From Luzula sylvatica (taxonomy: Eukaryota; Streptophyta; Magnoliopsida; Poales; Juncaceae), in NCBI GenBank assembly GCA_946800325.1, contig CAMPEJ010000024.1, positions 62,001 to 126,000 on the forward strand: a DNA stretch of 64,000 nt. Reading direction: 5' to 3'. The position numbers were made by a program, and so were the translations under genes. The notes under the pieces were generated by a model, which was given only the letters and a program-made list of their open reading frames with translations, was not told the DNA's origin and did no database searches. The stretch's first letter is position 1. Each line of letters begins with the position of its first letter. Below, piece by piece: positions 1 to 11,173 of this stretch.

Positions 1-1240
1 GTTTGTAAATTTTGGTGAAATGTTATGTGGTAAAAGATACGATTCAAATGATCTAAAAATACGTTATTTGAACTCCCCAAAGCATAAACAAATTGTTTTG
101 AATCGAAAAACAAACTTTCTTAGTGTTTGTAAATTTTGGTGAAATGTTATGTGGTAAAAGATACGATTCAAATGATCTCAAAATACGTTATTTGAACTCC
201 CCAAAGCATAAACAGATTGTTTTGAATCGAAAAACAAACTTTCTTAGTGTTTGTAAATTTTGGTGAAATGTTATGTAGTAAAAGATACGATTCAAATGAT
301 CTCAAAATACGTTATTTGAACTCCCCAAAGCATAAACAAATTGTTTTGAATCGAAAAACAAACTTTCTTAGTGTTTGTTAATTTTGGTGAAATGTTATGT
401 GGTAAAAGATACGATTCAAATGATCTAAAAATACGTTATTTGAACTCCCCAAAGCATAAACAAATTGTTTTGAATCGAAAAACAAACTGTCTTAGTGTTT
501 GTAAAGTTTGGTGAAATGTTATGTGGTAAAAGATACGATTCAAATGATCTCAAAATACGTTATTTGAACTCCCCAAAGCATAAACAGATTATTTTGAACC
601 GAAAAACAAACTTTCTTAGTGTTTGTAAATTTTGGTGAAATGTTATGTGGTAAAAGATACGATTCAAATGATCTCAAAGTACGTTATTTGAACTCCCCAA
701 AGCATAAACAAATTGTTTTGAATCGAAAAACAAACTGTCTTAGTGTTTGTAAATTTTGGTGAAATGTTATGTGGTAAAATATACGATTCAAATGATCTCA
801 AAATACGTTATTTGAACTCCCCAAAGCATAAACAAATTGTTTTGAATCGAAAAACAAACTTTCTTAGTGTTTGTAAATTTTGGTGAAATGTTATGTAGTA
901 AAAGATTCGATTCAAATGATCTCAAAATACGTTATTTGAACTCCCCAAAGCATAAACAAATTGTTTTGAATCGAAAAACAAACTTTCTTAGTGTTTGTAA
1001 ATTTTGGTGAAATGTTATGTGGTAAAAGATACGATTCAAATGATCTCAAAATACGTTATTTGAACTCCCCAAAGCATAAACAAATTGTTTTGAATCGAAA
1101 AACAAACTGTCTTAGTGTTTGTAAATTTTGGTGAAATGTTATGTGGTAAAAGATACGATTCAAATGATCTCAAAATGCGTTATTTGAACTCCCCAAAGCA
1201 TAAACAAATTGTTTTGAATCGAAAAACAAACTGTCTTAGT
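1..1240. repeat. 10-monomer block, copy 1 (copy 2 at 6821-8060)
   Basis: Ten consecutive monomers carry the same ordered set of variants as 6821-8060, an offset of 6820 bp or exactly 55 monomers. Shared markers in order are the TCTAAAAA monomer at the start, GTAGTAAAAG, GTTTGTTAATT, GTAAAGTTTGG, TCAAAGTACG, GTAAAATATACG, AAAGATTCG and AAAATGCG. The match breaks at the next monomer (GTAAAGTTT at 1241, GTAAATTTT at 8061). The block probably continues beyond the left edge of the window. Confidence 0.85.
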
Positions 1241-2976
1241 GTTTGTAAAGTTTGGTGAAATGTTATGTGGTAAAAGATACGATTCAAATGATCTCAAAAT
1301 ACGTTATTTGAACTCCCCAAAGCATAAACAGATTATTTTGAACCGAAAAACAAACTTTCTTAGTGTTTGTAAATTTTGGTGAAATGTTATGTGGTAAAAG
1401 ATACGATTCAAATGATCTCAAAGTACGTTATTTGAACTCCCCAAAGCATAAACAAATTGTTTTGAATCGAAAAACAAACTGTCTTAGTGTTTGTAAATTT
1501 TGGTGAAATGTTATGTGGTAAAAGATACGATTCAAATGATCTCAAAATACGTTATTTGAACTCCCCAAAGCATAAACAAATTGTTTTGAATCGAAAAACA
1601 AACTGTCTTAGTGTTTGTAAATTTTGGTGAAATGTTATGTGGTAAAAGATACGATTCAAATGATCTCAAAATGCGTTATTTGAACTCCCCAAAGCATAAA
1701 CAAATTGTTTTGAATCGAAAAACAAACTGTCTTAGTGTTTGTAAATTTTGGTGAAATGTTATGTGGTAATAGATACGATTCAAATGATCTCAAAATACGT
1801 TATTTGAACTCCCAAAAGCATAAACAAATTGTTTTGAATCGAAAAACAAACTTTCTTAGTGTTTGTAAATTTTGGTGAAATGTAATGTGGTAAAAGATAC
1901 GATTCAAATGATCTCAAAATACGTTATTTGAACTCCCCAAAGCATAAACAAATTGTTTTCAATCGAAAAACAAACTTTCTTAGTGTTTGTAAATTTTGGT
2001 GAAATGTTATGTGGTAAAAGATACGATTCAAATGATCTCAAAATACGTTATTTGAACTCCCCAAAGCATAAACAGATTATTTTGAACCGAAAAACAAACT
2101 TTCTTAGTGTTTGTAAATTTTGGTGAAATGTTATGTGGTAAAAGATACGATTCAAATGATCTCAAAGTGCGTTATTTGAACTCCCCAAAGCATAAACAAA
2201 TTGTTTTGAATCGAAAAACAAACTGTCTTAGTGTTTGTAAATTTTGGTGAAATGTTATGTGGCAAAAGATACGATTCAAATGATCTCAAAATACGTTATT
2301 TGAACTCTCCAAAGCATAAACAAATTGTTTTGAATCGAAAAACAAACTGTCTTAGTGTTTGTAAATTTTGGTGAAATGTTATGTGGTAAAAGATACGATT
2401 CAAATGATCTCAAAATGCGTTATTTGAACTCCCCAAAGCATAAACAAATTGTTTTGAATCGAAAAACAAACTGTCTTAGTGTTTGTAAATTTTGGTGAAA
2501 TGTTATGTGGTAATAGATACGATTCAAATGATCTCAAAATACGTTATTTGAACTCCCAAAAGCATAAACAAATTGTTTTGAATCGACAAACAAACTTTCT
2601 TAGTGTTTGTAAATTTTGGTGAAATGTAATGTGGTAAAAGATACGATTAAAATGATCTCAAAATACGTTATTTGAACTCCCCAAAGCATAAACAAATTGT
2701 TTTCAATCGAAAAACAAACTTTCTTAGTGTTTGTAAATTTTGGTGAAATGTTATGTGGTAAAAGATACGATTCAAATGATCTCAAAATACGTTATTTGAA
2801 CTCCCCAAAGCATAAACAAATTGTTTTGAATCGAAAAACAAACTTTCTTAGTGTTTGTTAATTTTGGTGAAATGTTATGTGGTAAAAGATACGATTCAAA
2901 TGATCTAAAAATACGTTATTTGAACTCCCCAAAGCATAAACAAATTGTTTTGAATCGAAAAACAAACTGTCTTAGT
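1241..2976. repeat. 14-monomer higher-order block, copy 1
   Basis: The 1736-bp block (14 x 124) is followed directly by a second copy at 2977. Matching markers at constant offset include GTAAAGTTTGG (1241 and 2977), GTGGTAATAG (about 1737 and 3473) and GTGGCAAAAG with ACTCTCCAAAG (2261 and 3997). Inside the block there is an older 744-bp (6-monomer) tandem duplication: GTGGTAATAG at about 1737 and 2481, and TGTAATG at about 1861 and 2605. The block is therefore itself a duplicated sub-block. Confidence 0.85.
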
Positions 2977-4573
2977 GTTTGTAAAGTTTGGTGAAATGTT
3001 ATGTGGTAAAAGATACGATTCAAATGATCTCAAAATACGTTATTTGAACTCCCCAAAGCATAAACAGATTATTTTGAACCGAAAAACAAACTTTCTTAGT
3101 GTTTGTAAATTTTGGTGAAATGTTATGTGGTAAAAGATACGATTCAAATGATCTCAAAGTACGTTATTTGAACTCCCCAAAGCATAAACAAATTGTTTTG
3201 AATCGAAAAACAAACTGTCTTAGTGTTTGTAAATTTTGGTGAAATGTTATGTGGTAAAAGATACGATTCAAATGATCTCAAAATACGTTATTTGAACTCC
3301 CCAAAGCATAAACAAATTGTTTTGAATCGAAAAACAAACTGTCTTAGTGTTTGTAAATTTTGGTGAAATGTTATGTGGTAAAAGATACGATTCAAATGAT
3401 CTCAAAATGCGTTATTTGAACTCCCCAAAGCATAAACAAATTGTTTTGAATCGAAAAACAAACTGTCTTAGTGTTTGTAAATTTTGGTGAAATGTTATGT
3501 GGTAATAGATACGATTCAAATGATCTCAAAATACGTTATTTGAACTCCCAAAAGCATAAACAAATTGTTTTGAATCGAAAAACAAACTTTCTTAGTGTTT
3601 GTAAATTTTGGTGAAATGTAATGTGGTAAAAGATACGATTCAAATGATCTCAAAATACGTTATTTGAACTCCCCAAAGCATAAACAAATTGTTTTCAATC
3701 GAAAAACAAACTTTCTTAGTGTTTGTAAATTTTGGTGAAATGTTATGTGGTAAAAGATACGATTCAAATGATCTCAAAATACGTTATTTGAACTCCCCAA
3801 AGCATAAACAGATTATTTTGAACCGAAAAACAAACTTTCTTAGTGTTTGTAAATTTTGGTGAAATGTTATGTGGTAAAAGATACGATTCAAATGATCTCA
3901 AAGTACGTTATTTGAACTCCCCAAAGCATAAACAAATTGTTTTGAATCGAAAAACAAACTGTCTTAGTGTTTGTAAATTTTGGTGAAATGTTATGTGGCA
4001 AAAGATACGATTCAAATGATCTCAAAATACGTTATTTGAACTCTCCAAAGCATAAACAAATTGTTTTGAATCGAAAAACAAACTGTCTTAGTGTTTGTAA
4101 ATTTTGGTGAAATGTTATGTGGTAAAAGATACGATTCAAATGATCTCAAAATGCGTTATTTGAACTCCCCAAAGCATAAACAAATTGTTTTGAATCGAAA
4201 AACAAACTGTCTTAGTGTTTGTAAATTTTGGTGAAATGTTATGTGGTAATAGATACGATTCAAATGATCTCAAAATACGTTATTTGAACTCCCAAAAGCA
4301 TAAACAAATTGTTTTGAATCGACAAACAAACTTTCTTAGTGTTTGTAAATTTTGGTGAAATGTAATGTGGTAAAAGATACGATTCAAATGATCTCAAAAT
4401 ACGTTATTTGAACTCCCCAAAGCATAAACAAATTGTTTTCAATCGAAAAACAAACTTTCTTAGTGTTTGTAAATTTTGGTGAAATGTTATGTGGTAAAAG
4501 ATACGATTCAAATGATCTCAAAATACGTTATTTGAACTCCCCAAAGCATAAACAAATTGTTTTGAATCGAAAA
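2977..4573. repeat. 14-monomer higher-order block, copy 2
   Basis: This copy matches 1241-2837 at an offset of 1736 bp. The match stops at 4574, where the copy reads GAAAATCAAAC and the source reads GAAAAACAAAC. A private difference lies in the first copy: ACGATTAAAATG near 2645 against ACGATTCAAATG here. Confidence 0.82.
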
Positions 4574-6088
4574 TCAAACTTTCTTAGTGTTTGTAAATTT
4601 TGGTGAATTGTTATGTGGTAAAAGATACGATTCAAATGATCTCAAAATACGTTATTTGAACTCCCCAAAGAATAAACAGACTGTTTTGAATCGAAAAACA
4701 AACTTTCTTAGTGTTTGTAAATTTTGGTGAAATGTTATGTGGTAAAAGATACGATTCAAATGATCTCAAAATACGTTATTTGAACTCCCCAAAGCATAAA
4801 CAGATTGTTTTGAATCGAAAAACAATCTTTCTTAGTGTTTGTAAATTTTGGTGAAATGTTATGTAGTAAAAGATACGATTCAAATGATCTCAAAATACGT
4901 TATTTGAACTCCCCAAAGCATAAACAAATTGTTTTGAATCGAAAAACAAACTTTCTTAGTGTTTGTCAATTTTGGTGAAATGTTATGTGGTAAAAGATAC
5001 GATTCAAATGATCTAAAAATACGTTACTTGAACTCCCCAAAGCATAAACAAATTGTTTTGAATCGAAAAACAAACTGTCTTAGTGTTTGTAAATTTTGGT
5101 GAAATGTTATGTGGTAAAAGATACGATGCAAATGATCTCAAAATACGTTATTTGAACTCCCCAAAGAATAAACAGACTGTTTTGAATCGAAAAACAAACT
5201 TTCTTAGTGTTTGTCAATTTTGGTGAAATGTTATGTGGCAAAAGATACGATTCAAATGATCTAAAAATACGTTATTTGAACTCCCCAAAGCATAAACAAA
5301 TTGTTTTGAATCGAAAAACAAACTGTCTTAGTGTTTGTAAAGTTTGGTGAAATGTTATGTGGTAAAAGATACGATGCAAATGATCTCAAAATACGTTATT
5401 TGAACTCCCCAAGGAATAAACAGACTGTTTTGAATCGAAAAACAAACTTTCTTAGTGTTTGTAAATTTTGGTGAAATGTTATGTGGCAAAAGATACGATT
5501 CAAATGATCTAAAAATACGTTATTTGAACTCCCCAAAGCATAAACAAATTGTTTTGAATCGAAAAACAAACTTTCTTAGTGTTTGTAAATTATGGTGAAA
5601 TGTTATGTGGTAAAAGATACGATTCAAATGATCTCAAAATACGTTATTTGAACTCCCCAAAGCATAAACAGATTGTTTTGAATCGAAAAACAAACTTTCT
5701 TAGTATTTGTAAATTTTGGTGAAATGTTATGTGGTAAAAGATACGATTCAAATGATCTCAAAATACGTTATTTGAACTCCCCAAAGCATAAACAAATTGT
5801 TTTGAATCGAAAATCAAACTTTCTTAGTGTTTGTAAATTTTGGTGAAATGTTATGTGGTAAAAGATACAATTCAAATGATCTCAAAATACGTTATTTGAA
5901 CTCCCCAAAGATTAAACAGACTGTTTTGAATCGAAAAACAAACTTTCTTAGTGTTTGTAAATTTTGGTGAAATGTTATGTGGTAAAAGATACGATTGAAA
6001 TGATGTAAAAATACGTTATTTGAACTCCCCAAAGCATAAACAGATTGTTTTGAATCGAAAAACAAACTTTCTTAGTGTTTGTAAATTT
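4574..6088. repeat. Satellite segment of mixed monomer variants without a clear long block
   Basis: About 12 monomers carry their own markers: GTTTGTCAATT (near 4966 and 5210), ACGATGCAAATG, AGAATAAACAGACTG, GAAAATCAAAC and GATGTAAAAATACG (6001). Some two-monomer pairs recur locally (about 4966-5213 and 5210-5460). I could not assign the segment to one of the long duplicated blocks. The GATGTAAAAATACG marker reappears only at 47035, in the last monomers of the array. Confidence 0.7.
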
Positions 6089-6820
6089 TGGTGAAATGTT
6101 ATGTGGTAAAAGATACGATTCAAATGATCTCAAAATACGTTATTTGAACTCCCCAAAGCATAAACAAATTGTTTTGAATCGAAACTCAAACTTTCTTAGT
6201 GTTTGTAAATTTTGGTGAAATGTTATGTGGTAAAAGATACGATTCAAATGATCTCAAAATACGTTATTTGAACTCCCCAAAGAATAAACAGACTGTTTTG
6301 AATCGAAAATCAAACTTTCTTAGTGTTTGTAAATTTTGGTGAAATGTTATGTGGTAAAAGATATGATTCAAATGATCTAAAAATACGTTATTTGAACTCC
6401 CCAAAGCATAAACAAATTGTTTTGAATCGAAAAACAAACTTTCTTAGTGTTTGTAAATTATGGTGAAATGTTATGTGGTAAAAGATACGATTCAAATGAT
6501 CTCAATATACGTTATTTGAACTCCCCAAAGCATAAACAGATTGTTTTGAATCGAAAAACAAACTTTCTTAGTATTTGTAAATTTTGGTGAAATGTTATGT
6601 GGTAAAAGATACGATTCAAATGATCTCAAAATACATTATTTGAACTCCCCAAAGCATAAACAGATTGTTTTGAACCGAAAAACAAACTTTCTTAGTGTTT
6701 GTAAATTTTGGTGAAATGTTATCTAGTAAAAGATTCGATTCAAATGATCTCAAAATACGTTATTTGAACTCCCCAAAGCATAAACAAATTGTTTTGAATC
6801 GAAAAACAAACTTTCTTAGT

Positions 6821-8060
6821 GTTTGTAAATTTTGGTGAAATGTTATGTGGTAAAAGATACGATTCAAATGATCTAAAAATACGTTATTTGAACTCCCCAA
6901 AGCATAAACAAATTGTTTTGAATCGAAAAACAAACTTTCTTAGTGTTTGTAAATTTTGGTGAAATGTTATGTGGTAAAAGATACGATTCAAATGATCTCA
7001 AAATACGTTATTTGAACTCCCCAAAGCATAAACAGATTGTTTTGAATCGAAAAACAAACTTTCTTAGTGTTTGTAAATTTTGGTGAAATGTTATGTAGTA
7101 AAAGATACGATTCAAATGATCTCAAAATACGTTATTTGAACTCCCCAAAGCATAAACAAATTGTTTTGAATCGAAAAACAAACTTTCTTAGTGTTTGTTA
7201 ATTTTGGTGAAATGTTATGTGGTAAAAGATACGATTCAAATGATCTAAAAATACGTTATTTGAACTCCCCAAAGCATAAACAAATTGTTTTGAATCGAAA
7301 AACAAACTGTCTTAGTGTTTGTAAAGTTTGGTGAAATGTTATGTGGTAAAAGATACGATTCAAATGATCTCAAAATACGTTATTTGAACTCCCCAAAGCA
7401 TAAACAGATTATTTTGAACCGAAAAACAAACTTTCTTAGTGTTTGTAAATTTTGGTGAAATGTTATGTGGTAAAAGATACGATTCAAATGATCTCAAAGT
7501 ACGTTATTTGAACTCCCCAAAGCATAAACAAATTGTTTTGAATCGAAAAACAAACTGTCTTAGTGTTTGTAAATTTTGGTGAAATGTTATGTGGTAAAAT
7601 ATACGATTCAAATGATCTCAAAATACGTTATTTGAACTCCCCAAAGCATAAACAAATTGTTTTGAATCGAAAAACAAACTTTCTTAGTGTTTGTAAATTT
7701 TGGTGAAATGTTATGTAGTAAAAGATTCGATTCAAATGATCTCAAAATACGTTATTTGAACTCCCCAAAGCATAAACAAATTGTTTTGAATCGAAAAACA
7801 AACTTTCTTAGTGTTTGTAAATTTTGGTGAAATGTTATGTGGTAAAAGATACGATTCAAATGATCTCAAAATACGTTATTTGAACTCCCCAAAGCATAAA
7901 CAAATTGTTTTGAATCGAAAAACAAACTGTCTTAGTGTTTGTAAATTTTGGTGAAATGTTATGTGGTAAAAGATACGATTCAAATGATCTCAAAATGCGT
8001 TATTTGAACTCCCCAAAGCATAAACAAATTGTTTTGAATCGAAAAACAAACTGTCTTAGT
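6821..8060. repeat. 10-monomer block, copy 2 (copy 1 at 1-1240)
   Basis: This is the second copy of the ordered variant series described at 1-1240. It also lies inside the 41-monomer block 6089-11173, so a third copy of the same series is present about 5085 bp downstream, at about 11906-13145. Confidence 0.85.
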
Positions 8061-10044
8061 GTTTGTAAATTTTGGTGAAATGTTATGTGGTAATAGATAC
8101 GATTCAAATGATCTCAAAATACGTTATTTGAACTCCCCAAAGCATAAACAAATTGTTTTGAATCGAAAAACAAACTGTCTTAGTGTTTGTAAATTTTGGT
8201 GAAATGTTATGTAGTAAAAGATACGATTCAAATGATCTCAAAATACGTTATTTGCACTCCCCAAAGCATAAACAGATTGTTTTGAATCGAAAAACAAACT
8301 TTCTTAGGGTTTATAAATTTTGGTGAAATGTTATGTAGTAAAAGATACGATTCAAATGATCTCAAAATACGTTATTTGCACTCCCCAAAGCATAAACAGA
8401 TTGTTTTGAATCGAAAAACAAACTTTCTTAGTGTTTGTAAATTTTGGTGAAATGTTATGTAGAAAAAGATACGATTCAAATGATCTCAAAATACGTTATT
8501 TGAACTCCCCAAAGCATAAACAAATTGTTTTGAATCGAAAAACAAACTTTCTTAGTGTTTGTAAATTTTGGTGAAATGTTATGTGGTAAAAGATACGATT
8601 CAAATGATCTAAAAATACGTTATTTGAACTCCCCAAAGCATAAACAAATTGTTTTGAATCGAAAAACAAACTTTCTTAGTGTTTGTAAATTTTGGTGAAA
8701 TGTTATGTGGTAAAAGATACGATTCAAATGATCTCAAAATACGTTATTTGAACTCCCCAAAGCATATAAACAGATTGTTTTGAATCGAAAAACAAACTTT
8801 CTTAGTGTTTGTAAATTTTGGTGAAATGTTATGTGGTAAAAGATACGATGCAAATGATCTCAAAATACGTTATTTGAACTCCCCAAAGCATAAACAGATT
8901 GTTTTGAATCGAAAAACAAACTTTCTTAGTGTTTGTAAATTTTGGTGAAATGTTATGTAGTAAAAGATACGATTCAAATGATCTCAAAATGCGTTATTTG
9001 AACTCCCCAAAGCATAAACAAATTGTTTTGAATCGAAAAACAAACTGTCTTAGTGTTTGTAAATTTTGGTGAAATGTTATGTGGTAAAAGATACGATTCA
9101 AATGATCTCAAAATACGTTATTTGAACTCCCCAAAGCATAAACAGATTGTTTTGAATCGAAAAACAAACTTTCTTAGTGTTTGTAAATTTTGGTGAAATG
9201 TTATGTAGTAAAAGATACGATTCAAATGATCTCAAAATACGTTATTTGAACTCCCCAAAGCATAAACAAATTGTTTCGAATCGAAAAACAAACTGTCTTA
9301 GTGTTTGTAAATTTTGGTGAAATGTTATGTGGTAAAAGATACGATTCAAATGATCTCAAAATACGTTATTTGAACTCCCCAAAGCATAAACAGATTGTTT
9401 TGAATCGAAAAACAAACTTTCTTAGTGTTTGTAAATTTTGGTGAAATGTTATGTAGTAAAAGATACGATTCAAATGATCTCAAAATACGTTATTTGAACT
9501 CCCCAAAGCATAAACAAATTGTTTTGAATCGAAAAACAAACTTTCTTAGTGTTTGTTAATTTTGGTGAAATGTTATGTGGTAAAAGATAAGATTCAAATG
9601 ATCTAAAAATAGGTTATTTGAACTCCCCAAAGCATAAACAAATTGTTTTGAATCGAAAAACAAACTGTCTTAGTGTTTGTAAATTTTGGTGAAATGTTAT
9701 GTGGTAAAAGATACGATTCAAATGATCTCAAAATACGTTATTTGAACTCCCCAAAGAATAAACAGACTGTTTTGAATCGAAAAACAAACTTTCTTAGTGT
9801 TTGTAAATTTTGGTGAAATGTTATGTGGCAAAAGATACGATTCAAATGATCTCAAAATACGTTATTTGCACTCCCCAAAGCATAAACAGATTGTTTTGAA
9901 TCGAAAAACAAACTTTCTTAGTGTTTGTAAATTTTGGTGAAATGTTATGTAGAAAAAGATACGATTCAAATGATCTCAAAATACGTTATTTGAACTCCCC
10001 AAAGCATAAACAAATTGTTTTGAATCGAAAAACAAACTTTCTTA

Positions 10045-10311
10045 GTGTTTGTAAATTTTGGTGAAATGTTATGTGGTAAAAGATACGATTCAAATGATCT
10101 CAAAATACGTTATTTGAACTCCCCAAAGCATAAACAGATTATTTTGAACCGAAAAACAAACTTTCTTAGTGTTTGTAAATTTTGGTTAATGTTATGTGGT
10201 AAAAGATACGATTCAAATGATCTCAAAGTACGTTATTTGAACTCCCCAAAGCATAAACAAATTGTTTTGAATCGAAAAACAAACTGTCTTAGTGTTTGTA
10301 AATTTTGGTGA
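10045..10311 (+). repeat. 123-bp variant monomer that opens a two-monomer reading frame (not a gene)
   Basis: A one-base-shorter monomer with GGTTAATG instead of GGTGAAATG removes the in-frame TGA and makes the unit 123 nt, or 41 codons. Two consecutive monomers can then be read as a duplicated peptide of 88 codons. Identical frames occur at 15130-15396 and 32619-32885 because the whole block was duplicated. I see no ribosome-binding or promoter context and no similarity to a known family. I record it only as a structural variant of the satellite. Confidence 0.85.
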
Positions 10312-11173
10312 AATGTTATGTGGTAAAAGATACGATTCAAATGATCTCAAAATACGTTATTTGAACTCCCCAAAGCATAAACAAATTGTTTTGAATCGAA
10401 AAACAAACTGTCTTAGTGTTTGTAAATTTTGGTGAAATGTTATGTGGTAATAGATACGATTCAAATGATCTCAAAATACGTTATTTGAACTCCCAAAAGC
10501 ATAAACAAATTGTTTTGAATCGAAAAACAAACTTTCTTAGTGTTTGTAAATTTTGGTGAAATGTAATGTGGTAAAAGATACGATTCAAATGATCTCAAAA
10601 TACGTTATTTGAACTCCCCAAAGCATAAACAAATTGTTTTCAATCGAAAAACAAACTTTCTTAGTGTTTGTAAATTTTGGTGAAATGTTATGTGGTAAAA
10701 GATACGATTCAAATGATCTCAAAATACGTTATTTGAACTCCCCAATGCATAAACAGATTGTTTTGAATCGAAAAACAAACTGTCTTAGTGTTTGTAAATT
10801 TTGGTGAAATGTTATGTAGTAAAAGATACTATTCAAATGATCTCAAAATACGTTATTTGAACTCCCCAAAGCATAAACAAATTGTTTTGAATCGAAAAAC
10901 AAACTTTCTTAGGGTTTATAAATTTTGGTGAAATGTTATGTAGTAAAAGATACGATTCAAATGATCTCAAAATACGTTATTTGCACTCCCCAAAGCATAA
11001 ACAGATTGTTTTGAATCGAAAAACAAACTTTCTTAGTGTTTGTAAATTTTGGTGAAATGTTATGTGGTAAAAGATACGATTCAAATGATCTAAAAATACG
11101 TTATTTGAACTCCCCAAAGCATAAACAAATTGTTTTGAATCGAAAAACAAACTTTCTTAGTGTTTGTAAATTA

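Larger units (their letters stand above)
6089..11173. repeat. 41-monomer higher-order block (5085 bp), copy 1
   Basis: The period is 5085 bp, which is 41 x 124 plus 1. The extra base is explained by one 126-bp monomer (CATATAAACAG at 8764) and one 123-bp monomer (GGTTAATG at 10184). Markers at exact 5085-bp offset are GAAACTCAAAC (6181/11266), ATCTAGTAAAAG (6721/11806), CATATAAAC (8764/13849) and GGTTAATG (10184/15269). By eye the two copies are nearly identical, with rare differences such as CTCCCGAAAGC near 12848 in copy 2. This indicates a recent duplication. Confidence 0.9.

Noticed and set aside
2600..2785. A 61-codon minus-strand frame
   Set aside because: It lies wholly in satellite monomers and arises from chance loss of a stop in the TGTAATG variant.
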